Shown here piece by piece: positions 1 through 12,742 of a DNA stretch of 64,000 nt; position 1 is the first letter of the stretch; every line of letters starts with the position of its first letter. Source of the stretch: Ancylostoma caninum (Eukaryota; Nematoda; Chromadorea; Rhabditida; Ancylostomatidae); assembly GCA_037903475.1 (NCBI GenBank), contig JBAJFG010000172.1, positions 1-64,000 of the forward strand, given 5' to 3'. Made by a program: the position numbers and the translations under genes. The notes below the pieces were generated by a model. The model saw nothing but the letters and a program-made list of their open reading frames with translations, did not search any database and had not been told where the DNA came from.

Positions 1-1107
1 AATCTATAATATTTTTTTATAATAATGAATAATCCATCAGATATCGCATACCATTGTATCTTTTATTCTACCAATTGTAGTGGAAGCAGTACACGCCGCA
101 GCTCAGAATGTAACCAATCTGGTAAAGTATGGCGCAACAAGACGCTAGAATATGTACACTAGCACCTATATACTATTATACTTTAGAAGAATGCTGTGAG
201 CTTGCATTGTTGCGCTGCGAGAATTCCTAGTGCACAAAGCAAGAATGATACCTCCGCAACAATGTGCTCAACAGGGTGAGCACGCTCTTTCCAGAGTTAT
301 ATTCTAGTGAAGCAGTCATAATTAGCAAACTTCTATGTATTTTTATACTAACAAGTATTCAAGCTTTCTATACATGCACTGGGCAGAGCAGATCTTCACT
401 CAATTTTTTTTAATATGTGGTTGAAAAATACACCAGAGAGAACGATTTATATGAAAAGCAAACTACAATAAGTATTGAGTGAATGGGCGACAAACATTTG
501 GAAACACTCATGACGACCACAAAAGAGAAAAAGATCGGGTTCAGATTCGCACAAATTCGGCGTATTATGCGGCGGAGGAAAATTCCTACCACGTGGGCCA
601 CGTGCTCAAGCGGTTGAGTACGGGCCCCACTTGAGCAAAAGCGCATGTGTCCCATGTGACACACCATGCCAAAAGCGTAAGGTCGCGAATGTGATAATAT
701 AAGTACATGCTAATTGCACCTGTTAGTAGCGGAAGCCCGACTTTTGACTAAAATTAAACTGCGAAACCCATGCGAACGGGCAAAAATCCGGAGTGATTTT
801 CAGCCACGGCTTGATCTTAGAAATTATAGATTCAAGCCAGACATCCAGAACCACCCTGGAGAGGTAACATGTATAAGAAAGGGGCTCGCTTTAGATAAAA
901 GTGTTCTTATGCTCTTTGCTTTCTAATTTTTTCCTTCTCATTTTATAACAAAGCAATTGTGACTAGCAGGGTTTAACTTTTCAAGTTTGAAACAATAAAT
1001 ACAGGAAAGCCCCGTTCGGCAAAACAAGCATACACGCTGAATCCAGGCGCCCAGAGTAAAATACCTTAATAGGCAAAGCTTCAAACCATATAGGTTTCAA
1101 TATAATG
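1..1107. other. Non-coding, no recognised feature
   Basis: AT-rich sequence with only short chance frames. No splice-bounded coding run, palindrome or array was seen. Confidence 0.6.
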
Positions 1108-1109
1108 TA

Positions 1110-2680
1110 CAGTAGCGAGCAAAAAGATTGCAACTTTTGGTTTTTCGTCTGTAACTTTGTTCAAAGCAGAGCATGAGTGCCCAAATTTTTATGGGAGTTG
1201 TGAATACTCATGCGAGACAGGCTCATGCGAGACAGGAAAAAGTTAGAGCCTGCCCATTCCACTGTTCTTCTGTTTTTTAAAAAAAATTTATTTCGCAGAA
1301 GTCGAAATCTGTGATTTGGCACCATCGACAACGTCTCGTGAAATGACGTCTATCGTTGATATCTGACCACGCTTTGGTTCCTTGATGCAGAATCAACCCG
1401 TATACGCTAGGAAATATGCATCCGTACACCAATGGTTGACATACGCAAAGTCCACTTGAGGTTACTTCAGCAGTAATCCTCTATGAATGTATCTGTCAGC
1501 CTTGCTCCTTCTATCAGCTCTGTTTAGAAGGGAAAGGTACTGCTGACGCTTCCACAAGTATAGTTACGAGTATTCGGTTTTAATGCAGTTCATTACTCTC
1601 TCGGAACTCCGAAATATTCTTGCTGATTTCAGTGCACCCAATTGTGCACATCACGGAAAATAAGTTTTGGAATTTTTTCTGTCTCTGGGTGCAAGATGCC
1701 TCAACGATCCCATTAGTGATAAAGATGCTATAGGGTTCCTAGAATATTGTCGTGCACACTTGGATACATGCCGCCTTGGATTTATCGAAAGAGGACTACT
1801 CAAAGTGAGCAGTGCCGGTCACTAAGACGAGTGCACGTGCCCCCTTGCTCCACACACGAACTTTCTTAGTTGATCCGGAGCCTTTTGCTCTAGAAATGTC
1901 TCGTTTGGTTCACTTAATCCAAATCAAGCTAAATTAGCCAATTTGCAACGTTCCAAGTTACAATATCCCGCTTCGGTGGTGTCTCGTATATTTCATTGCA
2001 CCTTTGTAAGACCTACCTCATCAAATCCAAGGCGGCATGTATCCAAGTGTGCACGACAATATTCTAGGAACCCTGTAGCATCTTTATCACTAATGGGATC
2101 GTTGAGGCATCTTGCCCCAGAGACAGAAAAAGTTCCAAAACTTATTTTCCGTGATGTGCACAATTGGGTGCACTGAAATCAGCAAGAATATTTCGGAGTT
2201 CCGAGAGAGTAATGAACTGCATTAAAACCGAATACTCGTAACTAAACTTGTGGAAGCGTCAGCAGTACCTTTTCCTTCTCAACAGAGCTGATAGAAGGAA
2301 CAAGGCTGACAGATACATTCATAGAGGATCACTGCTGAAGTAACCTCAAGTGGACTTTGCGTATGTCAACCATTGGTGTACGGATGCATATTTTCCAGCG
2401 TATACGGGTTGATTCTGCATCAAGGAACCAAAGCGTGGTCAGATATCAACGATAGACGTCATTTCACGAGACGTTGTCGATGGTGCCAAATCACAGATTT
2501 CGACTTCTGCGAAATAAATTTTTTTTAAAAAACAGAAGAACAGTGGAATGGGCAGGCTCTAACTTTTTCCTGTCTCGCATGAGTATTCACAACTCCCATA
2601 AAAATTTGGGCACTCATGCTCTGCTTTGAACAAAGTTACAGACAAAAAACCAAAAGTTGCAATCTTTTCGCTCGCTACTG
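1110..2680. mobile_element. Fold-back element with Tc1-like ends, no transposase
   Basis: Two inverted arms of about 675 bases (1110-1786 and about 2019-2680) flank a spacer of about 230 bases. The element starts CAGTAGCGAGC and ends GCTCGCTACTG, flanked on both sides by TA (1108-1109, 2681-2682), as Tc1/mariner elements are. The outer 50 bases, including AAAAAGATTGCAACTTTTGG, closely resemble the terminal repeat of C. elegans Tc1. The arms are nearly identical. The left arm has an extra copy of a roughly 15-base piece around 1205-1235. No DDE transposase reading can be seen, so this is a non-autonomous derivative. Confidence 0.85.
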
Positions 2681-3120
2681 TATGTAGGGCCAACCCCTTT
2701 TTCCACCAATACGTTGATCTATGGAAAATAGAGGTATTGCAAATACGTGGACAAAGCAAAAACAGTTGCAGAAGGGTGGAAAAACGTAGCGCGAAATGCA
2801 TCGTCAGCAGCATTTGTTCTCGGAGAGAGTAGTGTTCTTTGAAGAGTTCTTTTCAGCAAAAAAAAGTGCGCTCTTGAAGAAATCAGCCAAGGGTTTCGCA
2901 GACACTCTTACCCTGGTGTAATTTCGAGAATCGTTTCTGAACATTGACCAAAACATACATATCAGCCCACGGGTTTTCGGAACCACATATTTGGAGGATT
3001 GGACCCGATCACGATAGAACTTGGAGGCCTATATCACATCGGCTCCAATCCGTGAAACGAATTTGAAAATTATTGAGAGCATGGGTCATTTGTGTTACTC
3101 ACTATTCGTTCCATGAGCCT

Positions 3121-3160
3121 CATGCATAATTGAGATTACCCGGGTGGCCATCACCCAGGG
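3121..3160. repeat. MITE family 1, end fragment
   Basis: CATGCATAATTGAGATTACC followed by CGGG matches the left end of the family described at 40318. The rest of the element is not recognisable here. Confidence 0.5.
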
Positions 3161-3567
3161 TGACCCTGTCCGTAGCAGATAGATGTGGCCTAGAAGCTGA
3201 CCAAAGCGTTGGAAATTCAACTGCGCTGTCCCCGAAAATATCCCATACCTTCAAATCTCAGTGCAGCAGCGTCATTGATCTATGAAAGAACTTGTATAAG
3301 TCCTTGCACCTTGGTTGGTAATCAAACATTTGAACAGTAAGATAAGTACTGAAACGTATATTTCAGCCTCAGGAGTTCTCGCGTATATATGACTAGGAGT
3401 TCTCCGGCAAATTTTGGGAGCTATTCCATCTCTTCCATGTCGAATGTTCCCTGTTAGAAGTATAGAAGAATTCTCCCCAACGCTCTCAGCAAAGGTCAAA
3501 ATCCCCCTGAAATAAGAACAACACAAGTTTGTGCAAGACTGTTTATTCTAATATTTGTATACTTCTG

Positions 3568-3771
3568 TTAGCCACGCACGAGGTTGTTAAACTTCTTTAT
3601 TGGCCGACGTTTGGGCGACTTCGCCTTCGTCAGAGCCTGAAAGAGTCGAATCGATCCGTTAAAGTACTCAAACAACTGTTTACTCTGTTTATTTCCGATC
3701 GTAACAAGAAAACCCAGAAAATGTACTTCCTTATTACTCGGTGGACAACGTTTTGAGAGTGCAGTTATCAA
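3568..3771 (-). other. Possible retroelement-derived fragment
   Basis: The block TTATTGGCCGACGTTTGGGC and GCCTTCGTCAGAGCCTG (3597-3646) resembles a widespread repetitive word seen in many animal genomes. The minus frame reads FQALTKAKSPKRRPIKKFNN. I could not identify the parent element. Confidence 0.25.
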
Positions 3772-6700
3772 AAGCGGGCTGTTCCTGATGCACTACACGT
3801 CATTCTCCGTACTCGCTAAACTTCCAGCTAGATTTTCACGTGAATGCAGCTACCGTGATGATTATTCTGGCAGCCAGGATAACGGTTCCTATAAGACATT
3901 TGTCAATCACTAAGCGGTGTTTACACTGCCTAGTGAAAGCACTTGCCCTTTAGGAACGGTGGCCCTGACTCGATCTTGTGAACTCGTACTTCCGCCACTG
4001 TATCTGCATTGGTGTTTCTATGTATACCTAGATGAACAAAGCAAAAGACCACGTGGCATTTGTTTATTTATTTATTTATTGTACACTCGAAGGTGTGCGC
4101 ATAATTAAAAGGAAATAGGCAAGTAACAACAATAGGCCAAACAATGTTAGAATTTCGTAAAAGGTGCAACATGCATTGTCTGGCAGAGCTAGAGATGCGA
4201 CGTTGGAACATCAGTTTTTGACTATCCTTTAATGTGCTTGGTAAGTACCCGGTTTGTGAAAAGGTCAGCGAACCCGATGCGAAAGGTTAGCTGACTGCAC
4301 CCCGTTTGTAAAATCTTGATCTAAGCACTTCCAAGGAAAAAGTCAAAACCCAATTTGTCGTAAGTAATGGCCTGAAATGGCTCTTTCAAGTAAGTATCAA
4401 CGTCAGACGAGCATGTTTTCATTGTGAGAATCATGGTGAATAATAAAGAAAGAAAAAGAACGTTTAGCAGGAAGCGTAAATAGTGATTGAGCCTCTGTTT
4501 TTCAAGCCTGTCCACGTGGGCTCGAAACTTACCTGCAGTTCAATGATTGTAAACGCAGATTCCCGGGAACATTGTCCCTGAGTTCTCATCCTGAACAAGT
4601 TGTGAAATCCCTTCGGAACAACATGAGCAACATCATTGTCACCGCTGTCACAATGACATCATTTTCACCATGAAGGAATAGGCGTTCGCTGAGCGACACC
4701 CCGGTTTTACAAACATCAGGATCTTTGCTGCAGAAATTTGACTCGTTCATATTCTTGCATATCAGTGAACGCTTCGGACGAGTGAATTTTCGGAGCTTTC
4801 TCAATTATTCGACATTTCCAATTAACAGACTTCGAGATGTTCGACCCCGAATTTCTCGAATACTGGAATGTTTCGAATGGCTTGAGACTAGTTTTTTTTT
4901 CGGAAATGGACTTAACGCGTTCCAGTTAAATGTCTAACTCTTTGAGGAGCAAGTTCATCCTCCAATGAAGGAACGTTTGGACTGCATCACACCTCGGGAT
5001 GCGAGGGAGAAAATGAGTTTTCGAGACCAGAATAGCCATAGTTTTAGAAATAAAACCAATAAAAATATCACTTTTCGTTTAAATTGCTAGAAATGACTGT
5101 GAAGAAATAGCAATAAAAATAAAGAAAAAAGATGGTGCAAAGTCTCCAACTATTTTTATTTATTAGAGCTCTATATCGCAAAGGAACGATTAACATCGAT
5201 CTGTGCTTCCGTAAAGTTCAACAGTAGACCTAACACCTCCAATCGTCCAGTCAATCGTGTCCAGCTTGATGTTAAACACTTCTGTCTGTTCTTGAAATTC
5301 ATCATGTCTTCAAGAAATCTTGCTTAAGATCTTTGTGTGTACTCATGTCAATGGCATCGAAGTCTTTATAAGAGAAGTTTTGATTCGAGCTGGCAGTTCT
5401 GAAGTGTAGATTGAACGAAAAGAAGTACGGAGGTGAAGGCAAACTGTCGAAAATGATGAAGATCATGGTTATAAAATCTGAAAAAAATTGAATTCTATGA
5501 CAGTATCGTCTCCGAAACCTCATCAGTTTCAGCCTCAGTGACAGAACATGTGGGACTGCAGGGCCAGTTGCATTGGCTAAGCAGACGAATGCGTCCAACA
5601 CGGTAACTCAAATAGTTAGACTATTCTTCACAAATGATTGAGACTGTCAGATGTCACGTAACTTAAGTAAAAGCCGCTTCTGCATCAATTTTGCATCGGA
5701 ATTGCATCGATTATAACTAATGTGCGCACGTTTCAATTTCATCAGAAGTGATGTAGTTCTAGTACAGAACCTAGGTGATGTAGTTTGCGAATTTATACCT
5801 ATGAAATTTTCGAAACTATTTACTTTTTCTTGACTTACAGTAAAAGCTTTCCGTTCTTTGCTCAGCAATTAAAAGGTGAGGAAAGAAGTTGTCGTATGCT
5901 GTCATTACGAAAACGACTCAATCTCGTTCAGCAAAGAAGGACACCTCATTAAAACATCGTGTCCTTCATAACACCAATTCAAGTGATTATCGCTGTTTAG
6001 TAATAGTTTCTCATTAAACTCCTCGTTATGAATTAGTTCAACGGCGCTGCAAAAGGTCAATTTCATCTAACGATGCTACAAAAAACGCGGCGCCTTACCA
6101 GCGGACGGCGGTAGCAGCCTACTTCCTGCTTCTGCAAACAACTAGGACAGCCACCACTTCCTTTTTTCACCACTTTAACATTGCAGCACAGATGTACGTG
6201 TTTTTTTTCTAACGAACGTGAGAAAATATGAGACAACAACGCCCATTTTTTCTATTGCAACATCGTTTCCAATGGTTGGTGCCAGGTCGGTCGAAGGCAC
6301 GATGGAAGCACATCCTGGTCGAAATGGCAGTTCTTTGCTGTAGAGGAAAAATTCCCGGGGAGAAAAACTGAACAGGGCTATCCCCGCGGCTGGTAGAGGC
6401 CTGGACGGGTGTTTTTCTTCCGTCTGCGAGAATGACCTGACCAACGCACGTCGGTTGTATCGCATTTTACAGCGCTCCTTTAACAATCTCCACGTGATTT
6501 ACGACGGTACACTGGCGATATTTGCTTTTTGGCTGCTACTCACCGCTGGTCACTATTTTTCAATGATTTCGTTTTTTTTCGTTGCCATCAACAGTACATT
6601 TTCATAGATTGCCTCATAGCAGTTGCTCAGTTTACAATGTTTGTACTCCTAAGCCTTCCTAAAAAGTATAAACGAACAAAGTTCAAGCGTTAGGCATGAT

Positions 6701-6910
6701 CGTAAGCAACGAAGATGCTATTGAGGAAGCGTGGAGTTGTTAACAAGCATCCGGACCGGAGAGGCGCAGCACTGTAGCCGACGCGTGCGGTCGCGTCGCG
6801 GACGCTGACCTGAGTGCCACCTCAATATCTTATCCTTATCCTATCTAATGTCAATATCCTTCTCTTTCCCTTCACGGCATACATCGAAGCGAGTGGTAAA
6901 GCTAATACAT

Positions 6911-7097
6911 ACTAGATGCGTGCGTTTTACGCGCGTGCGTCTATACATATGATGAAGAAAAGGACCAGTCGCATCTCTGACGCAGCTCAGACGCACGCGT
7001 TTTCGACCTCGCGTGGCCTTGCGTGACTTCGTTCAAGATGTGCATACCGCGTTGACTTATCTTCACGACAAGTGGATGCGTGCGTCAGATGCGCGAC
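6911..7097. repeat. MITE family 3 (GATGCGTGCG ends)
   Basis: The segment opens ACTAGATGCGTGCG and contains GGACCAGTCGCATC. Its complement closely matches CTGCGACTGGGCC and ACGCACGCATCTAGTAT at 48765-48830. A further GGATGCGTGCGTCAGATGCG closes it at about 7074-7093. Confidence 0.6.
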
Positions 7098-8199
7098 AGG
7101 TGCACATACCTGGTTTAAACTACCCTTTAGCTTGTCAAATATGTTCCTTGGTCTTTTCGATCTGAAATATTCCGTGAGGGAGTATGACCAGTGGCCGATA
7201 GGAACTTGGAATATGGAAGACCGAGATAACTCGTCCACTGCGGGTAAGTCCCGCCCCTTCAGTTGAGCCCCGCCCAAGCGGTTCTTTCTGAGTCATATCT
7301 AGGAGCAGCTTGAGCCAACTTTGAGCGGTCTTGTCCAACTGTAGCGACTATCCGTACAAGGCGCAGACATCTCGAACCGCATCTCTCGCTTCTCGACCAC
7401 AGCGACTGAAAAAATAAAGCGAGTGCCAAAAATATGTTTATTAAGCTGGCCAATTGGTATTTTTTAATGTTCTAAAATTAGACAAAGTTGATTTATCCAC
7501 GAAAATGAAAACGAAATCCTTGTATAGCAATAAAAAGCAATAAAAACGCTATTAATTGTCCATAAATACTTAGCGAATCACAACGAAATGGAGGGAATAC
7601 AAATAGAGTATAGAAACCGCTGAAACTCATTCAATGATTTTAGGGAGGGCTCAGAAAAACGACATCAGATCAGTTGCATAAGAATTCGGACAACTTTCTG
7701 ATACTTTCCTCCAGGACTAATTAATTAGTATTGTTTTTACTTGGTATTTTTCATTTTATTTTACCAGAAACAAATAAATATATAATTGAACGTAAATAAG
7801 TGAAGTTTTCGTTTCAAATGCACTATATAAATAATTCGATTTCTGGGACGGTTAGTTATGTAACGTCACTCCCTGGCTAAGTGAAAGGTAATTTTGGGAA
7901 ACCATTGTCAACGTCAAAGATCAGGGCCTTTGTTCTAGAGCCGATGAGCACTTTACCCTTCTTTCCGGTTGAAGTGGCAATATTTCAGGATATAAAGAGG
8001 TAAAACTTAGTCTGGGAAAAAGTCTGTACTTTTTTGTTGCGAATTGTTCAAGAAAAAGCCAAAAGCCTCGACAGTGTACATGTGTGTCCAACAGCGGAAT
8101 GTCAAATTATCTGCAGGAGTATCAGTGGCGGAGGCAAGCGGTGGGGGATGGGGTAAAAAGAAAAACCGAGGTCTCCGTCACTCCTCGGAGCCGGTCATT

Positions 8200-8619
8200 G
8201 GATGCATAATTGGGATTACCCGTGATCAACTCGTTAACTTTCCCAAATTTACCCTTACTTGGCGAATAGGAAAATGTCCACACATACGTGACGCGACGTA
8301 TCGTGGTCCTTACCCTGCTGTTACCCACATGTAATCATGCTTGGGTGTTACATTGGCCACTGTTGTGGGCGGGTACCAGGCCTGCATGCACCACTGTGAT
8401 CCCCCTGGGTAAATGTTGACGTACGCGTTGAGGATGTGTAAATTTGTGTGGTGTCAACACTTTTATCCTAAGTAATCCCAGTGATCCAGGGGGTCCCGGA
8501 ATTGTTGGAGCCAGATGCAAAGGAAGGTTGGGTAATCTTATGCACATGGCTGTGGTCACAGAAGGGTAGCAGCTGGGTACACATGAGTAATTCCATTGGT
8601 AACCGCAGTGATGCATCAG
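8200..8619. repeat. MITE family 1, composite or nested copy
   Basis: A left end (GGATGCATAATTGGGATTAC) at 8200 and a right end (GGTAACCGCAGTGATGCATC) at 8598 enclose a further diverged inner copy at about 8392-8500 with GGTAAATGTTGACG and GTGTCAACAC. It is best read as one copy inside another or as two joined copies. Confidence 0.6.
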
Positions 8620-9985
8620 TATACCAGAATCTCGACAATAAAATCATTGAAATTTGATTATGGATTTTTGTATAGGAAAATTGACATACAAAAGTGATAA
8701 AATAATGAAATGAAATTTTTTGCCACGAATTTTTTGTCCACCTTGTGGAGTATTTCTAAAAATTAACCCACTCCCCGGTCCCCGCGGAGTCCTCCGTTGG
8801 TGACACATGTGTAACTTAAACCAGGGGTATTTTTCTTGGAATTCCTAGCTGTTTTCAATTCTGGATCCCCATTTCAAGACATCAGTCCCTATTAGACCCG
8901 TTTTAGCAATCTGAAACAGCCCGCGCGACTTCTCAATATTTTTTCGCACCCCAAAAATTGTGAGAGAAATTCAGCGTTATTCCCGTCGTCGCTATCTCAC
9001 ATGCGATACGGTGCAAAAACATCGTTTCTTGCCCATTTATGACGATTCGCGTTGTAAAGCATGCCCCTGTTGGAAGAGATGACTAGAGCAAACACACTGA
9101 TAACGACCGCCCGCCGCGACGCGAAACTTACGCGCCGCTGATCGTGCGGATGCCCGGAGAAGAGCCGTGCATGTGCACGTGAAACCGTGCTGAGTCGCTC
9201 AAGAAACTTTCCTCGGAGTGGATGTTCCTCACTGATTCGCTTGACACACTCCATTCTTGGAATGTGATGCTGGTTTCTCACCAGGAAAACCTCTCCTGAA
9301 TCTCGAGGTCTTCTGTTTACAGAGAGAGTTTCTGTAACAACAATGCGCTTGTTTGTGGAATTTTTCTGTAGAAAAAGTAGACATGTAGACCTGCACTATA
9401 CCCCACTCCATCTTACGCCCACATTTGCTAGTCCATCCCTCAAAATTTCCTGGATGTTTATCAGTTAGGCGTCAAATAATCACAGTTGCCTACTTGCACG
9501 TGATACAAACAAAAGCTATTTTTTTCCACGATTCTCCAAGACGAAACTTGCAATAAACACCCTCAACGTTGAGTCACCTGTCGCTTCTTCGTCTTCTCCA
9601 GATGCTTCCGTTGAGCAGCTGTTTCGCAATCTTTTTGCACGTGGTAACTCCCACTTGGTGGCGAACTTGTTTTCCTACGCTTGAGTGGGAGACGTTCGTG
9701 CAAATAGTGCCACGAGCGTCAGCTTTCGGGGAGTTTCTTCTTTGATCAGAGGGAATCGGAGCGGAAGTGATGTCATGCAGGCGACACGTGGGATAAGTGA
9801 CTGCCCCTGGAGAGCAGAAAACTCAAGTCATGAGCAAATACGCGATTTTTTCTACCCATTCAGAAAAATGACTTCCAATGCGGTTGAACAAAGAAAAAAA
9901 TAAGGACATGAAATTCCAGTGGTTGTGATCAGCACGCTTCATTAACTAAGTAGATGGGTTAGGAGAGGAAACAGTGCCTGTGCTT
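8620..9985. other. Intergenic tract
   Basis: No coding exon or repeat could be supported here. Confidence 0.5.
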
Positions 9986-10222
9986 GGACGCATCGCTGAG
10001 ATTACCTGGGGTAAATAGAGATTACAAAGGGCTTGGGCAGGAGGAAGCCTACCTTTATGTTCAATTTCCGTATAAGGCCCATGCAGGAAACGGAAACTGA
10101 ACAAATCCTAATTATATGAAATTTCAATATAACTTTAGAATTTACCTCATGTCGACGTCCGTGCTAGCGATGGGTAAATTTTTATGCTGTTAACACGTTT
10201 ACCCTGGGTAGTCTCAATGCGG
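9986..10222. repeat. MITE family 1 copy split by a 140-base insertion
   Basis: The left half (CATCGCTGAGATTACC, GGGGTAAAT) ends near 10016. The right half (GCGATGGGTAAATTT, TGTTAACACGTTTACCCTGG) starts near 10165. The intervening sequence carries its own short inverted ends (TTCAATTTCCG and CGGAAACTGAA around 10060-10105). Confidence 0.6.
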
Positions 10223-10416
10223 TAGACGCACGCCAAGCGCAGATCATTAAAGAGATGGGTAATCTCATACCCATGTCTATGATAACTCGTGGGTGGCAGC
10301 TCGGTTTAGACAACGTAACGATGGATGGAGGTGTTGATGGGTACCGAGCGAAGGGTGAATTCAGAGACATCCAGATCACATTTACATCTTCAGAATGCAT
10401 CGGCGCCAAGGGGCCG

Positions 10417-10525
10417 CATGCATCGTTGAGATTACCCAGGGTAAACGTGTGGACACCACGCAAGTTTACCCATCATGAACAAGAGCATTAACACGTTTAC
10501 CCTGAGCAATCACAATGATGCATCC
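10417..10525. repeat. MITE family 1 copy
   Basis: A palindromic copy running from GCATCGTTGAGATTACCCAG to the inverted CAATGATGCATCC. It has GGTAAACGTGTGGACACC on the left arm and GCATTAACACGTTTACCC on the right. Confidence 0.75.
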
Positions 10526-11094
10526 AGGCTCAGGAGGATTTGATGACTGTGGGTGGTATCAATGAAATGTGTGGATGCGCAGGCAATCAGAGCGCCGCAT
10601 CGCATGTAGTGTGGTGGCACCTCAAACATTGGAGTCCTCTTTACTATGAAATATACATACATTGCGAAGCAAAAGGTAAGTTCTCCTTCGTGGCCCGGTA
10701 GAAGGCGCTATAAATGATCTCAAAGTATTGTTACCCAGCAGTGATAGTCCTGAGGGAAGGCGGGGGGGGGGGGGGATTTCTGTGGAAAACACCCCCTCAA
10801 TCCTTGTAAAAATCCAAATTTCTCTTCTATGCTTACGAAAATAAGGATGTCCCTCTTTGATAATGTTCTCAGGCGTGCAACAGCGACACTTCAGTCATAT
10901 GGTCCTGCTCAACCTCGGCTTTATGTCGACAAGCCTCTCCAGTGAAGAAAAAGCATTTTATAGCAATTCTTGCAGTCCATACTTGAGCATGTCCTTCAAG
11001 TGCTATAAAAACGGTATCTAGATTATTCATTTACAAAAAGAGCTGATCCAAAGATCACCGAGTCTTTTCTAGTTAAAAATAAGCATTCAAAGAA
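10526..11094. other. Intergenic tract with a G homopolymer
   Basis: A run of 14 G lies at 10762-10775. Otherwise unremarkable. Confidence 0.5.
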
Positions 11095-11960
11095 CAGCAA
11101 GAGAACAAGATATTCAAGACATACTGATGTAATATTTCCAGCAGCATTTGATTTCAAAGAAGCAACATAGAACCAATAGTTCACTATACTCTCACGTGTA
11201 TTACTACATCAAACTTAGTGCAGTTCTCTGTCAGCTGACTAGATTGGCGTGACCTCTCACAAAAACTGCTCCTAATGGTACTCGTCATCACCGTTCCACC
11301 ATTCTCCAATTTTTTTTTGGGAGCATCTTTATGGAACCAACTTCAATTGCATTTGTTTTGTCGCCTAAACTGGGTGCTTCCTCAATTTCGGCCAGGTGTA
11401 TATTTAGAGCCTATCAGCTCAGATAAGGCCGATGGAGTGACTTTGTCTGCAATTACGACTCTGGTACCATCGTGGGGGGACGCAGCAAGGTGCTTGTGGA
11501 AGGAGACTTCACTAGGCAGCTATAGGGAAATATCAAAGTGGAAGGAATCACACCACGTATATATCAAAATTTACGGGAAAAGGTGCAAAAAATTAGATCA
11601 TTTGACCGGCAACGAGCTTGGGTCGTAATTGCAGACACAGTTACTCTATCAGCCCTCTCTGAGCTGACAGACCAAAGGACAGACAGATTCATGGTTCCAT
11701 TTCAGAAGGGTAAGCGAGTATGTAGCCGGCAAAAATTGTCACTAGTTTTGAGAATGAGCAAGAACTAAAAATAAGAAATGTATTCAATGATTCGAGAGCT
11801 GTACAAAAGTTGATAATTTGCTCTCCTCGGCCGTCTTTTCGCCAAATCGCCCTTTTCAAAGACTGAAATGAACGATTCGACAGGTCACCTTTCCGTCAAA
11901 AACAATTTTTCAAAGAACAGCGAAAGAACAAGGGATTCAAGACATACTGATACAATGTTT
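11095..11960. repeat. Palindromic element bracketed by a 50-base direct repeat
   Basis: An inverted pair (left ATGGAACCA at 11331 to TGTCTGCAATTACGAC ending 11461; right GTCGTAATTGCAGACACAG from 11623 to TGGTTCCAT ending 11700) forms a fold-back of about 370 bases. Outside it, a direct repeat with AACAAG and TTCAAGACATACTGAT occurs at 11095-11140 and again at 11909-11960. Confidence 0.55.
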
Positions 11961-12629
11961 TCATCAATTTCCCAACTTTTCGCCCAGGTACATAGTCGAA
12001 TTGAAGAAGGAAATGAGAGAGAAACTCGAAATTTAATAAAATAATGAAGGTGATATAATACAGTCAGCGTGGGTCAAATTTGTTTTCGGACACAATAATT
12101 TTTTTAAAAATTTTTTGTAGCGGCTAAGAATGGGAAGATGAAGCGGAGAGAAGAGTTAATTAATGCTAATCGGCGTTATAGAGGATAACAGCCGCCTAAA
12201 GGGAGAATGGAGGGTGCGGGGGGGGGAGGTTGGGGTGTTGAACAGGGGAACGTGTTTCGATGTCCACCGTGGAGGATATTAGCGCCACGCATGTAGGATG
12301 CGTCGCGGTAACCATGCCAAACTGGTGGTTGCACAAGTTCAGCGCGACTGCCAAGATCCCGCCAATGTGTCACTTCTAATTAGAAATCGTGATACATCAA
12401 CATTACTTTTAAGAAACGAATGCAGAAATTTTTCCACACCTCCGAGACGCCATTGCTCATTTTGTCTGTGTCACTTACTGTTGCTGGTGCGTTCGCTTCA
12501 ATTTTCAAAATGAATTTTTCAGTAGTGTCAATTCGAGAGATTTTACGCAATGAAAACTGTCCGAAATTACTAGTCGTAGGGTAGTGTTTTGCAGGCTACG
12601 CTCACCTCTAACACTCCAAAAGATAGGAT

Positions 12630-12742
12630 TTGGCGCGTTATACTTGGAAGGGGGGGGGTGCGGCCAAGCTCTACCACTGGTCAGTTCACCCCAGTGGCCA
12701 ATTGCAGGGCCTGTCAACGCCGCCCACTCCGGGTATAACGGC
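12630..12742. repeat. MITE family 2 copy
   Basis: GGCGCGTTATACTTGGAAGG pairs with the inverted CGCCCACTCCGGGTATAACG. The core is GGCCAAGCTCTACCACTGGT, then CCAGTGGCCAATTG. A run of nine G lies in the left arm. Confidence 0.7.

Larger units (their letters stand above)
2683..8199. other. Intergenic tract with a few repeat fragments
   Basis: Apart from the MITE fragments at 3121 and 6911 and the retro-like block near 3600, nothing is recognisable. A TTTA run at 4060-4080, followed by GTACACTCGAAGGTGTGCGC, resembles 15630-15700 and may be the tail of a retroposon. Confidence 0.5.

Noticed and set aside
1943..2176. ORF inside the fold-back element considered as transposase
   Set aside because: It reads across spacer and arm, has no DDE or helix-turn-helix text and is too short.
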